A stretch of DNA of 22,077 nucleotides from an uncultured Lachnospiraceae bacterium (lineage in GTDB: Bacteria > Bacillota > Clostridia > Lachnospirales > Lachnospiraceae): the NCBI GenBank assembly GCA_910579285.1, contig CAJTTT010000017.1:22977-45053 (forward strand). The letters are read 5' to 3'. This document shows positions 1-8,378 of the stretch, piece after piece (the stretch's first letter is position 1; every line of letters starts with the position of its first letter). Both the position numbers and the translations under genes were made by a program. Under the pieces are notes generated by a model, which saw only the letters and a program-made list of their open reading frames with translations, had not been told where the DNA came from and made no database searches.

Positions 1-626
1 ACGTCAAACTCCCCAGTCGGCACATCAACCCACTTTCCGCTGCCCTGCGGGGGAACAATGCAGACGCAGACCCCGTTTCCCTTTACTTCCGGCTCTTCGG
101 TCTCTGCCGCTTCCTCATCACTCTCCGACGACTCATCCTCCGCTTCCGGCTCCTCACCCTCTTCGCTCTCCGACGGCTCTTCCTCCTCCCCGATTTCATC
201 TTCTGCTATCATCACACCATAATTTTTGCAGAGAATAGCCATACTTCCATCGGAGGACGCCTTCATGTCGAATATATAATAATCCATCACAAACTCGTTC
301 CATTCCGGCACCATATCCGGCTGCCATGTGGCGCCGCCATCCTCAGACGTCCAGCGTCCTTCCGCACCGTTTTCCAAAAGGACAAGCTTCCCATCCGTAA
401 GCTCTTTCAGATCCAGAATTTCCCCGGTATCTACATCCATCATGGTCTCCACATACCGGCCCATTGCCACGCTGTCTTCAGCCGGCTTCCCTGTGCCTGA
501 AGTCCCGTCTTTCCCGTCCCCGGCCGGGCCGCCGCATCCCGCGAGGGACAAAGCCATCACCCCCGCCAGCCACAAAGCCGCCGCCCGCCTCCTGCCATTT
601 TGCTGTCTCATCCCGTTCACCTGCAT
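1..626 (-). CDS. Lipoprotein with N-terminal Asp-box domain, partial (C-terminus outside window)
   Basis: About 208 N-terminal residues are visible and the frame stays open to base 1. The start ATG (624-626) follows a GGAGG site nine bases upstream; an in-frame ATG five codons later is an alternative. A basic N-terminus and hydrophobic stretch end in the lipobox LSLAGC, with Cys31 as the predicted lipidated residue, so the protein should be anchored outside the membrane. After a Gly-rich spacer comes MGRYVET, which also occurs at the equivalent place in the upstream neighbour (781-3237), then an Asp-box (SEDGGATW, about 94-101) typical of BNR/sialidase-like propeller blades. A very acidic Glu/Ser stretch follows at about 150-185. 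By analogy with the neighbour it may continue into a solute-binding domain, but that part is not in the window. It lies downstream of that paralogue in the same direction, separated by repeat R1, so the two may be cotranscribed. Ligand unknown. Confidence 0.85.
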   Translation of the reverse strand, partial: MQVNGMRQQNGRRRAAALWLAGVMALSLAGCGGPAGDGKDGTSGTGKPAEDSVAMGRYVETMMDVDTGEILDLKELTDGKLVLLENGAEGRWTSEDGGATWQPDMVPEWNEFVMDYYIFDMKASSDGSMAILCKNYGVMIAEDEIGEEEEPSESEEGEEPEAEDESSESDEEAAETEEPEVKGNGVCVCIVPPQGSGKWVDVPTGEFD

Positions 627-664
627 CTGAATTGCCCTCCATACTTTCCATATCATACCTATGC

Positions 665-778
665 GGAGAATGCCCGCACTCTGGGCATTCTCCCGCGTGA
701 GAAGGAGTTGCACCGCAACTCTTAGAACTTCTTCGCGAAACAGCCTTTGCTGTGAGCGATTAGAAGTTCTTCTCACGC
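665..778 (-). repeat. Structured repeat R1 (3' of the solute-binding gene)
   Basis: Largest and most regular copy of the four-member family. Read on the minus strand it begins two bases after the stop codon of 781-3237. A 10-bp perfect closing stem pairs 695-704 with 769-778. Inside it are a 7-bp hairpin (705-711 with 715-721, loop ACC) and a longer arm (724-732 with 762-770, sharing two bases with the closing stem) that contains a 5-bp hairpin (740-744 with 749-753). Beyond the closing stem is an 11-bp perfect hairpin (665-675 with 683-693). No T-run follows that hairpin on either strand, so it is not a standard intrinsic terminator. Function unknown. Confidence 0.85.
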
Positions 779-780
779 TC

Positions 781-3237
781 TTATTCCGCCATATACAATT
801 CCACCCGCGACTTAATCTTCTGCACCGCCTCGTCTACAGACAGCACACCCTGCAGATACTGCGCGCCGATCTCTATCACCGCATTTTCCACCACGGCATC
901 TGCCACATAGGGCGTCTTCACCTGACTGCAAAGCGTATAAAGATTCTGAAACTCCTCCTGCGTCGGCATATAGATATCCATATGGAACTCCCTGCCATCG
1001 GCATAACTGCCTCCTACGGAACTGCTCGGTTCCCCATATGCCTTATCTGTGCCGCCGTTCTTAAAAATCTTCCACTGATTGCTGAGCTGTTCTTTCAGTG
1101 CGGTCTGGTTCACCATGAAACCGTCATAGAGAAGGCTCTGCACTTGTGTACCCATAATGATGTCAAAGAACCGCTCCGCGTCCTCCTGATGCTCGGAGAC
1201 GGATGAGAGACCAACCAGAACCGACGGCTCAAAGACGCCCTCGCTCATACCGTCAAAAAATTTCATGTCCACGTCCTCAAAACCCTCACAATATTTCATG
1301 GATAATCCGCTCTGATAGCTATAAACATTTTTAAGCATGCCAAAGCTGAGTTCCATGCCCTGGAGCAGAAAATCATCATAATCCAGTCCCACGCTGTTAA
1401 AATTCTCATAGGCGTATTTCTCCTGCTTATAGTAATCCCTCTGCCATCCATAGGACTCCTTCACATCATCCGGGACTCCTTCCAGAGATGTTGTATAAAT
1501 CTGTTTCATCACAGACAGATATTCCGAGAGCGCTTCGCCGTCAATGCTGCCCGACTCCTCGATGAAGGCCGTTGCCGCCACGGGAAGAAGCCAGCGCACC
1601 GTCGCCTCCTCGGAAAAGAATCGGCAGATTTCCGCCTCCGGCTTCTCTGCTTTAATCTTCTCCACGGTGTCTGCCATAGACTGCAAGTCCGTAATGTCCG
1701 CGATCTCATCCTGCCTGCCGATCATCATGGGGATCTGGAAAGTAACCGGCATCATGTACACACTTCCCTCGCTGTCAAACGCCTCCACGATATTGGGAAG
1801 CAGCACCGCATCCCCCGACAGGCTGTCAATGTGGGGCTTCAGATCTTTCAGAATCCCCTTCTCCTCATAGGATTCCACAGGAAGTCCGTCCAGAATGATC
1901 ACGTCCGGCCCTTTGCCCGTCATCAGTTCCGTATTTAACTTCTTGATCGCGTCCTCCGCCGCTTTTGCATCCACACCACTGACACCCACTTCATACCTCA
2001 CAAAAGTGTCCGGGTTTTCTGTCTGGAACTGGGCGATCGCCTGCCGCACAGTGTCCTGCTCCTCCAGTGAGTAGACCGAAACCATATTTTCCGGCACTGT
2101 GGGTACATTGGGGTCGTACTTGTAAAGTGCCGCTTTTCCGCCGGAAAACAGTACCGCAAACTCATTCTCCCCGTATGTAGTGACACCGATCATATTCATG
2201 GATGGATTGCTGAAACTGGTGAGGGCACCGTCTATAATCTGTTCCATCACGCTGCCGCCGATCGCATGACGGTACAGTCCGCCCGTGCCCGCCAAGTACA
2301 TCACACCGTCTTCCCCCGGTAGCATATACACGGAGTAGCTGTCATTGGCATAATATTCATCCTTATAGTTTTCCTCCATGAAGCTGGCAAGGACGCTGTC
2401 TTCCACCCACTTTTCTTCCTCTCTGTCATAGATGGAAATGCCGTCTCTGGAAGTGAGGAAAAACATATCATCTCCCTGACATTTGACCAGATCCGGGCGC
2501 CACTCCATCGTCACCTCTTTCGTCAGCGCCCCGCTCTCCACGTCCACCCGGTAAATCGTGCCCCCGCCGGTCACCGTGCCAAAAAGTTCCCCCTCCGGGG
2601 AATAAAAAATCTGATAGACATAATTGTCGTCCGGCCCCACAGGCAGCGAATCGAGCGTCTTCACCGTGCCATCCGGCCTGGCCACATGGAGCGAGGGATC
2701 AAATGTCCCTGTCTCTTCATACTCCCCAGTCTTTACAGAAAGCACCGCTACCGTGCCGTCCGGGGCGGCATCCATACTGAAAATATAGTTCTCCTCCGTA
2801 AATTTTTTCATATTATCAATCCCCGGAATCGGAACTTCCTCCCAACTTGCGCCATCATCAGAGGAAACAAGCTGTCCCGCTCCCTCATCAAGAATCAGCA
2901 GTCTCCCGTCCGAGAGCGCCGTGATGCTGTAGGATCTGGACACACTCTCTGGAAGATCCGTCACGGTCTCCACATAGCGCCCCATAGCCGTCGGTTCCTT
3001 CCCGGATTCTTCTGCGTCTGTCCCGGACGATCCCTGCTGCACATCGTCCTTTCCTGTTTCGTCCGCTTTTGACGCTCCCTGCCCGTCCGTGGAAGCCCCC
3101 GGGGTTCCGCCGCCACAGCCGCAAAGCACCCCCGCCGTCATGGCAAGCATAAGCAGAACCGCTGACACGCTCCTCATGCTTCTGTATTTTCTTTTTTGCT
3201 TTCTATGACTGCCGTTATCTAAAAATTTTCTCATCAT
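781..3237 (-). CDS. Large lipoprotein: Asp-box propeller-like N-domain plus family 1-type solute-binding domain
   Basis: An 818-residue lipoprotein. The start (ATG ATG, 3237) has a GGAGG site about ten bases upstream. A basic N-terminus and hydrophobic core lead to the lipobox VLCGC, Cys41. After an acidic spacer and the MGRYVET motif, residues about 90-380 show repeated beta-rich units with aromatic and Gly-Asp turns and one clear Asp-box (SSDDGASW, about 125-132), consistent with a BNR/propeller-like fold. From about residue 385 to the end it resembles ABC sugar/peptide binding proteins of the MalE class: GKGPDVIILDG, then a YMMPVTFQIP strand, ending in a helical tail (VLSVDEAVQKIKSRVELY). 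No permease or ATPase is nearby, so it may deliver ligand to a distant transporter or act as a sensor. It starts 36 bases after 3274-3960 and is probably in its operon. Solute unknown. The domain call rests on motifs, not a search. Confidence 0.85.
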   Translation of the reverse strand: MMRKFLDNGSHRKQKRKYRSMRSVSAVLLMLAMTAGVLCGCGGGTPGASTDGQGASKADETGKDDVQQGSSGTDAEESGKEPTAMGRYVETVTDLPESVSRSYSITALSDGRLLILDEGAGQLVSSDDGASWEEVPIPGIDNMKKFTEENYIFSMDAAPDGTVAVLSVKTGEYEETGTFDPSLHVARPDGTVKTLDSLPVGPDDNYVYQIFYSPEGELFGTVTGGGTIYRVDVESGALTKEVTMEWRPDLVKCQGDDMFFLTSRDGISIYDREEEKWVEDSVLASFMEENYKDEYYANDSYSVYMLPGEDGVMYLAGTGGLYRHAIGGSVMEQIIDGALTSFSNPSMNMIGVTTYGENEFAVLFSGGKAALYKYDPNVPTVPENMVSVYSLEEQDTVRQAIAQFQTENPDTFVRYEVGVSGVDAKAAEDAIKKLNTELMTGKGPDVIILDGLPVESYEEKGILKDLKPHIDSLSGDAVLLPNIVEAFDSEGSVYMMPVTFQIPMMIGRQDEIADITDLQSMADTVEKIKAEKPEAEICRFFSEEATVRWLLPVAATAFIEESGSIDGEALSEYLSVMKQIYTTSLEGVPDDVKESYGWQRDYYKQEKYAYENFNSVGLDYDDFLLQGMELSFGMLKNVYSYQSGLSMKYCEGFEDVDMKFFDGMSEGVFEPSVLVGLSSVSEHQEDAERFFDIIMGTQVQSLLYDGFMVNQTALKEQLSNQWKIFKNGGTDKAYGEPSSSVGGSYADGREFHMDIYMPTQEEFQNLYTLCSQVKTPYVADAVVENAVIEIGAQYLQGVLSVDEAVQKIKSRVELYMAE

Positions 3238-3273
3238 ACGAACTAATCCTCCATCTCAGAGCCATTTACTGTG

Positions 3274-3960
3274 CTACATAAACGTCATCATCACGATGCT
3301 TTCCGCAAGGAAGCTCCCGTCTTCCTGCCAGCTTCCTTCCATATGAATGGCCATTCCCTCCTTCAGCTCATCAGCCAGACCCTCTCTGGATGAAATGTCT
3401 TCGGGGTTAACGCCGCCGTTTTTAACCGTCTTATACTGCCAGCCGCAGTTCTGGCTCACATGTACCGTGATCAGATCCTCTTCCTCCTCGTACCCGGGCG
3501 CCGGAGCCGCTGCCAAATCAGCGCCTCCCTCGGACCATTCTTCCGTCCTGCTGACCACGAAGCTGTCCTGGCTCACGCTATGGACATTCCCTTCCAGCTC
3601 TGCGCTTCCGGTAGACTGCGCACTCACCTTCTCTGCGGCGTTATCTTCCGAATCGTCCCCCTCGTTTTCATCCGCTTTGCCCTCCGAAGCAGATGCATTC
3701 TCCTCGTCCGCAGCCTCTCCCGGTTGATTTTCGGTGTCCGCTGCCTGCTGTCCGTTATTGGCATCCGCCGCTCCCTCTGCATCGGCGCCGCCGTCTTCCT
3801 CATACGGCTCCTCCATATCCCCCGAAGATAACTGTACAGGCACCGGCTCCTCCACCTGCCCGCATGCTGCCGTCAGAACTGCCAGCAGGAGACAGGCTGC
3901 AGCCGCCATCCCCCTGCTTCTTTTTCCAATCCTTGCTTCTTTCTTCCACATGTCTGTCAT
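3274..3960 (-). CDS. Small acidic lipoprotein with DUF5666-like C-terminal module
   Basis: 228 residues; the ATG at 3960 has AGGAGG eight bases upstream. The N-terminus is basic (KKEARIGKRSRG), then a hydrophobic stretch ends in lipobox LTAAC (Cys33). Residues about 40-115 are a low-complexity Glu/Asp/Ala linker, as expected for a domain held away from the membrane. The C-terminal part, about 118-228, has the pattern of DUF5666-like beta domains: ELEGNVHSVS opening strand, ITVHVS, then ELKEGMAIHMEG and a final SFLAESIVMM strand. The protein at 4086-4715 has the same plan and is probably a paralogue. It heads a likely operon with the solute-binding lipoprotein genes downstream. The upstream region carries the shared two-component-type boxes. 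Function unknown; ligand or metal binding in the envelope would be speculation. Confidence 0.85.
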   Translation of the reverse strand: MTDMWKKEARIGKRSRGMAAAACLLLAVLTAACGQVEEPVPVQLSSGDMEEPYEEDGGADAEGAADANNGQQAADTENQPGEAADEENASASEGKADENEGDDSEDNAAEKVSAQSTGSAELEGNVHSVSQDSFVVSRTEEWSEGGADLAAAPAPGYEEEEDLITVHVSQNCGWQYKTVKNGGVNPEDISSREGLADELKEGMAIHMEGSWQEDGSFLAESIVMMTFM

Positions 3961-3974
3961 TTTATTATCCTCCT

Positions 3975-4017
3975 ATCCTATCAGTTTTTTCTCTAAAGAA
4001 TCTCTAAGAATCTTTAA
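3975..4017 (-). promoter_or_regulatory. Regulator boxes and candidate extended -10 upstream of 3274-3960
   Basis: On the minus strand: TTAAAG (4012-4017), TTAGAG (4002-4007) and TTAGAG (3991-3996), at 10- and 11-base steps. Ten bases further on is TGATAGGAT, an extended -10 with its hexamer at 3975-3980. The last two boxes and their distance to the -10 match the promoters at 10525-10557 and 4783-4815. Caveat: the ribosome binding site (3969-3974) directly abuts the -10, so transcripts from this -10 would lack most of it. Translation may depend on another start site or on readthrough from the gene upstream. Confidence 0.6.
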
Positions 4018-4085
4018 GTATTTCTGAATCTGTCTTCATAAAGTATTCACTATTTATTTTGCCGTTTTTGATGCCGGAGCGAAAA

Positions 4086-4715
4086 CTACACATATTCTTC
4101 CATGATCACCCTTGTCGCCACAAAGGTATCGCCGTCGTAATATCCTTCCAGCTCCACGCCCATACCTTCCTCCAGATCCGAAACATCGGCATCCCGCATG
4201 TCAATCCCCGCGCCGCCTCCCGAAATGATCCAGCGCTCCACCTTTGTATCGGCCGTAAACCTGACGGGAATTTTTTCCGCATCCTTCTCATCCAGCATGG
4301 TAACCGTATTATCTTCATTCATCAGTGTGGTCTGGGCCAGCGTCATGCCGTCTGTCTGCGGACTCTGTACCTTGCCGCCAAGATATTGCGTCCCTTCCGC
4401 AGCGAGAACCGCCTGCCCTGCTTCCTCCGGCTCCTCCGATTCCCCGGCGTCCTTTTCTGCATGTTCTGTCTCCGGCTCCTTCGCGGAAACCAGTTCCTCT
4501 CTCTTCCACTCACCCGCCTGCGTCTCAGTCGTATCCGTGCCGTCATTCCCTTCCTTCACGTCCTTCGATTCCCCGTCCGCCTCCGTCTCTGTTCCAGTCT
4601 CTGCCGAAACATCCTCATATACTCCCGCTGATACTTCCTCTGTACCTGCGCATCCCGTCAGCCCCAGAATAACCGCCAGCCCAAGCGCCACACCAATTCC
4701 TTTTTCGTTTCTCAT
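4086..4715 (-). CDS. Small acidic lipoprotein with DUF5666-like C-terminal module (paralogue of 3274-3960)
   Basis: I chose the ATG at 4715, giving 209 residues beginning MRNEKGIGVALGLAVILGL. This start yields a compact lipoprotein signal peptide with lipobox LGLTGC (Cys22) and has an AAAGGA site about ten bases upstream. A longer frame opens at 4769, but that ATG lies only a few bases from the predicted transcription start and has no good ribosome binding site. Residues about 25-90 are an acidic Glu/Thr/Ser linker. The rest resembles a DUF5666-like beta module: YLGGKVQSPQ, VRFTADTKVERW, then DLEEGMGVELEGYYDGDTF and VATRVIMEEYV. Same architecture as the next gene downstream, pointing to duplication. 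The upstream boxes match those of the OmpR-type regulator gene, which is the best clue to its job: an envelope protein made in response to that system. Biochemical function unknown. Confidence 0.8.
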   Translation of the reverse strand: MRNEKGIGVALGLAVILGLTGCAGTEEVSAGVYEDVSAETGTETEADGESKDVKEGNDGTDTTETQAGEWKREELVSAKEPETEHAEKDAGESEEPEEAGQAVLAAEGTQYLGGKVQSPQTDGMTLAQTTLMNEDNTVTMLDEKDAEKIPVRFTADTKVERWIISGGGAGIDMRDADVSDLEEGMGVELEGYYDGDTFVATRVIMEEYV

Positions 4716-4782
4716 ACTGCACACATCCTTTCCGCGGGCTGTCGTTCTTTTCGTTATGTAACCCGCCATTTTTTATTTCCCA

Positions 4783-4815
4783 ATCTTAGCAGGCCTTCCT
4801 CTAAAGTATCTCTAA
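4783..4815 (-). promoter_or_regulatory. Promoter of 4086-4715 with direct-repeat regulator boxes
   Basis: On the minus strand TTAGAG (4810-4815) and TTAGAG (4799-4804) lie 11 bases apart. They are followed after ten bases by TAAGAT (4783-4788), preceded by TGC to make an extended -10. A further partial half-site, CTTAAGAAA, lies just upstream (to 4826). No good -35 exists, which fits an activator-dependent promoter. Predicted transcription start is near 4776, leaving a leader of about 60 bases before the chosen start codon. Confidence 0.65.
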
Positions 4816-4868
4816 AATTTCTTAAGGTTTTCTTGTGTTTGGCGGATTTCCAAAATTTCCGCCAACGC

Positions 4869-4898
4869 AAAAACTCTCCCTGCACGGGAGAGTTTTTT
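4869..4898 (-). terminator. Intrinsic terminator after the hybrid kinase operon
   Basis: A perfect 8-bp stem pairs 4873-4880 with 4886-4893 (ACTCTCCC/GGGAGAGT, 5-base loop). It is extended by flanking A and T runs and followed by T-rich sequence on either strand. On the minus strand it lies 29-58 bases past the stop of 4927-8334 and should end the kinase operon before the lipoprotein promoter. The symmetric A/T flanks mean it could work in both directions. Confidence 0.8.
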
Positions 4899-4926
4899 GT
4901 TCTTTTCATATTTTACAACATTTCTA

Positions 4927-7900
4927 CTATCGGCTCAGATGTTTGCTCAGAACTTCGATAAACAGCTCAATGTCAAGAGGCTTGGCGATATGATCGTTCA
5001 TGCCGCTCTTTAATGCCGCCGCCTTATCCTCCTCCAGCGCATTCGCTGTCATGGCAATGATCGGCAGCGTCCTCACATCCTTTCTCGGCAGAGATCGGAT
5101 TGTCCTGGTCGCCTCATAACCGTTCATAATTGGCATCTGCACATCCATCAGCACCACGTCATAATAGTTTTCTTCCGACCGCTTCACCATATCCACAGCG
5201 TCGGTTCCGTCAGGCGCAGATTCCACTTCAAATCCGCTCTCTGTCAATATAACTTCCGCAATCTCGCGGTTCATCTCGATATCCTCCACAAGAAGGACGC
5301 GTTTGCCGCTGAAGTCAATCTGCTGCCATGCCGGCCCCGCAGCCTCATCCTTGACGTCCATACTGTTTGCCGAAAGAAGCGCAGACTTCAAGTCAGACAT
5401 GAACAGCGGTTTTGCACAGAAGGCCGTGACGCCCGCCGTCTTCGCCTCCTCCTCAATATCCGTCCAGTCATAGGCTGTCAGGATGATGATCGGCGACTCC
5501 TCACCGACCGCGCTCCGAATCTTTCTCGCGGTCTCGATACCGCTTGTCTCGGGCATCTGCCAGTCAATAATATAAGTATGATAGGAATCCCCGTCATCCC
5601 GCGCGACTTTGGCACGGTACACTGCCTCACGGCCGGATGTCGTCCATTCTGCACGCAGGCCGATCGTTTTCAGCATCTTGCTTACGCTGTCGCAGACGTT
5701 TAAGTCATCATCCACCACAAGTGCACGCAGGCCTTCCAGCTCTTTGATCTGCTCCGCATTCTTTTCCACATCCTGCAGTTTCAGGGTAAGATTTACAGTA
5801 AAGGTACTGCCTTTACCCACCTCGCTCTCAACCGTCACCGTACCGTTCATCATCTCCACAATATTCTTGGTGATGGCCATGCCAAGTCCTGTGCCCTGGA
5901 TACCGCTTCTTGTGGTCGTTGTCTCTCTCTCAAAAGGCTCGAACACATGCTTCACAAATTCTTCCGACATGCCGATACCGTTATCCTTGATGATGAAAAC
6001 ATAATCGCCGTACCCGTGCTTGAACGTGGTGTGCTGCATGATTCGGAAGGAAATCATGCCTCCGGCCGGCGTGTACTTCACTGCATTGCTCATCAGATTG
6101 ATGAAAATCTGGTTCAGCTTGAGCGGATCGGTAATCACATCCTCGTTTACCACCTCGAAGGTATCTATGAAAAGCTCCAGCTGCTTCGCTTTCACCTGCG
6201 GCTGTATGATATTGACCAGATTGTGCATCAGTTCGGAAATGTTGCACTCCTGCTCATGGATCTGCATCTTACCGCTCTCGATGCGGCTCATGTCAAGAAT
6301 ATCGTTAATCAGGCTGAGCAGATGGTTGCTGGAGGAAAGTACCTTCTGCAGGCATTCTCTCACCTGATCCTTATTGTCAATACGGCTCGCCGCGATCGTC
6401 GCAAAACCGATAATGGCGTTCATGGGTGTGCGGATGTCATGGCTCATATTCGAGAGGAACGTAGTCTTCGCCTCATTGGCCTGTCTTGCATGCATCAGGG
6501 CATCCTGCAGCGCCTCCGTCTGTTCCTTCTGTTTGATTACCTGATCTGTAATATCCTTGGAGACAACCATCGCAATCAGGTCATTGGTCATATCGTCCCT
6601 TGTCATAATAAAGGACTGGCGTACACACATCCTGTCTTTCTCGTCATCCACCTTGCTCCAGTAGTCCACCTCGACTTCCGCTTCTCCCTGTTCGAAGCAG
6701 CTCTTCAGGTAACCCACATCCACTGTATTGGTATAGTCCTCCATAGATTCTCTGAGAACAAACTGTTTCCATTTTTCGAAATACTCCGATGCGCTGCATG
6801 GCGCCTGCAGCCCGGCTTTCGCGAGAAGAGAAATGGTCTCCTCATCCTCCACACACGTCACATCCTGCTCAATCAGATCCTGGGTCAGATTCAGTTCATA
6901 GGTGCTGAATGCGTTGGAGGTGATCGCGATTCTGTACTGCCGCTCCTTGCGGTTCATCACCGCCATCTCCTCTTCCCCTCTCAGCTCCCGCATCTTCATC
7001 TCCGTAATATTCTGACGGACATAAAGAATTTTGCTCGCTTTTTCTTCGTGCCGTTCCAGACAGACGGTAATTAACTGCTCCCACTCCTCCTTGCCGTCCC
7101 GCATCACATGACATTCATAAGTAAAGGTATCCTGCCCGGTCAGATTGTCTATGATGGAATCCACTTTGAGGGTCTGCCGGAATTCCTCCTGCGCTTCCTC
7201 CCCGATAATCTCCTTGCTGTGGTTTTCCAGCACATTGGCATAATCTCCCTCTCTCACCATCTGATTGTCCTGCAGATTTACGTCTGCAGTATAGGCATAG
7301 ACCCCTGTCTCTAAATCAACCGTCAGATATCTGGAAGCAAACAATGTGTTTAATCCCTGCAGCACATAATTGATCTGGCTGTTTTCCACCTCCAGCTTTT
7401 TCCTCTGCTTAGCCGCCTGTACAATTGCGAGCGTGAAGTAAATAACAAATAAAATGAGCAGCGCCATCTCAAGACGGACGCCCGCCGCGTTCGCACCCTT
7501 TATCATCTTCTGTGTCACGCTTGGCGGAAAGAGCTGCACCATAACGTAATCACTGTCCGTAATATAAGTCACGCACAGATTGTCCGCCTTACTGTTCTCC
7601 CCGCAGATAAATGCACCTTCCCCGCCGTTTTCAAAAACAGCCTTTGCCGCTTCCGCCGTATTCTGGTCGATCTCGCCCGTGCTTACCAGAATATCGATCA
7701 GATTTTCCTCGCCATAATCCTGATCGTCAGAGCTGGCTATCACCCTGCCGTCCGGCATACACAGCCAGGTAGTCGAGGGCTCTCCGAAATAGGTGGTGCG
7801 GAGAATCTCCTTCATATACTGCTCCGCCAGATAGGATCCCCGGACAATGCCGACAATCTTTCCGTTCATCCGCACCGGCGCAAAAAAGACAAGTCGCGTC

Positions 7901-8334
7901 TCCTCATCGGTCAGACGCTCGTCAAAGAGAACAGATATGCCGCTCTCTCCCTGCATCCCTCGCGTGTAATAATCCCGATCCGCCGAATTGACCGTTCTGC
8001 CGTCAGAAAAATGGGTTATTCCTTCCGCATCCGTAAACCGTATGGTGTCAAACACAGAATTTCTCTCTATTTCCGCAAGCGTCTGCGTCGGAATAGAATC
8101 GTCTGTCAGAGAATCGTTGAAGAAATAGGCATAGGCATTTATAATACGCACCCCGTTTTCCAGTTCGCCAACCACCTGCTTGGCTTTCTGGCGCATCGCA
8201 TCCTCCGCGTAATTTTTATTCTGTTCCGCAATTCTTTCTTTATTCTGTACCGTGTAGGAATTGAATAGAAGAAACACAATCAAAACCAGCGGAACGGAAA
8301 CTGCAAACAACTGTAATACTCTCTTTCCACGCAT
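4927..8334 (-). CDS. Membrane hybrid histidine kinase: double Cache-like sensor, HisKA, HATPase, two receiver domains
   Basis: 1135 residues from the ATG at 8334, which has GGAGGG 11 bases upstream; an in-frame ATG at 8358 lacks such a site. A membrane helix at about 4-25 is followed by an extracytoplasmic region of about 260 residues with Cache features (FSDGRTVNSADRDYYTRG), then a second helix at about 287-306. PAS-like segments lead to HisKA (SHDIRTPMNAIIGF, phospho-His at about 632) and an HATPase domain with N box (NLMSNAVKYTP), DNGIGM and GTGLGMAI. Two receivers follow: the first with VVDDD, IIDWQMPE (Asp about 924) and CAKP; the second with VEDIEMN, LMDVQMP (Asp about 1064) and IAKP. 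There is no C-terminal Hpt domain, so phosphate would have to pass to a separate Hpt protein, or the receivers act in cis. It follows the other hybrid kinase by 44 bases in the same direction, so the two probably work together. Signal unknown; Cache domains usually bind small molecules. Confidence 0.93.
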   Translation of the reverse strand: MRGKRVLQLFAVSVPLVLIVFLLFNSYTVQNKERIAEQNKNYAEDAMRQKAKQVVGELENGVRIINAYAYFFNDSLTDDSIPTQTLAEIERNSVFDTIRFTDAEGITHFSDGRTVNSADRDYYTRGMQGESGISVLFDERLTDEETRLVFFAPVRMNGKIVGIVRGSYLAEQYMKEILRTTYFGEPSTTWLCMPDGRVIASSDDQDYGEENLIDILVSTGEIDQNTAEAAKAVFENGGEGAFICGENSKADNLCVTYITDSDYVMVQLFPPSVTQKMIKGANAAGVRLEMALLILFVIYFTLAIVQAAKQRKKLEVENSQINYVLQGLNTLFASRYLTVDLETGVYAYTADVNLQDNQMVREGDYANVLENHSKEIIGEEAQEEFRQTLKVDSIIDNLTGQDTFTYECHVMRDGKEEWEQLITVCLERHEEKASKILYVRQNITEMKMRELRGEEEMAVMNRKERQYRIAITSNAFSTYELNLTQDLIEQDVTCVEDEETISLLAKAGLQAPCSASEYFEKWKQFVLRESMEDYTNTVDVGYLKSCFEQGEAEVEVDYWSKVDDEKDRMCVRQSFIMTRDDMTNDLIAMVVSKDITDQVIKQKEQTEALQDALMHARQANEAKTTFLSNMSHDIRTPMNAIIGFATIAASRIDNKDQVRECLQKVLSSSNHLLSLINDILDMSRIESGKMQIHEQECNISELMHNLVNIIQPQVKAKQLELFIDTFEVVNEDVITDPLKLNQIFINLMSNAVKYTPAGGMISFRIMQHTTFKHGYGDYVFIIKDNGIGMSEEFVKHVFEPFERETTTTRSGIQGTGLGMAITKNIVEMMNGTVTVESEVGKGSTFTVNLTLKLQDVEKNAEQIKELEGLRALVVDDDLNVCDSVSKMLKTIGLRAEWTTSGREAVYRAKVARDDGDSYHTYIIDWQMPETSGIETARKIRSAVGEESPIIILTAYDWTDIEEEAKTAGVTAFCAKPLFMSDLKSALLSANSMDVKDEAAGPAWQQIDFSGKRVLLVEDIEMNREIAEVILTESGFEVESAPDGTDAVDMVKRSEENYYDVVLMDVQMPIMNGYEATRTIRSLPRKDVRTLPIIAMTANALEEDKAAALKSGMNDHIAKPLDIELFIEVLSKHLSR

Positions 8335-8378
8335 ATTTATATATTCCCTCCAAAGCATATCGGGCTGCCTCTGCCCTC

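Noticed and set aside
665..693. The 11-bp hairpin of R1, and its equivalents, as an intrinsic terminator
   Set aside because: No run of T follows the stem on either strand in any of the four copies. A Rho-dependent or processing role is not excluded.
665..778. R1 as a tRNA or known riboswitch because of its multi-branched fold
   Set aside because: No anticodon arm, T-loop or CCA-like end, and no riboswitch consensus I can recognise. Its position is 3' of genes rather than in a dedicated leader.
4716..4769. Extended N-terminus for the lipoprotein at 4086-4715 using the ATG at 4769
   Set aside because: It adds 18 residues before a complete lipoprotein signal peptide, lacks a good ribosome binding site and would begin almost at the predicted transcription start.
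5947..7074. Plus-strand frame of 375 codons inside the hybrid kinase gene
   Set aside because: It is antisense to clear HisKA/HATPase coding sequence and has no translation signals; a shadow frame.
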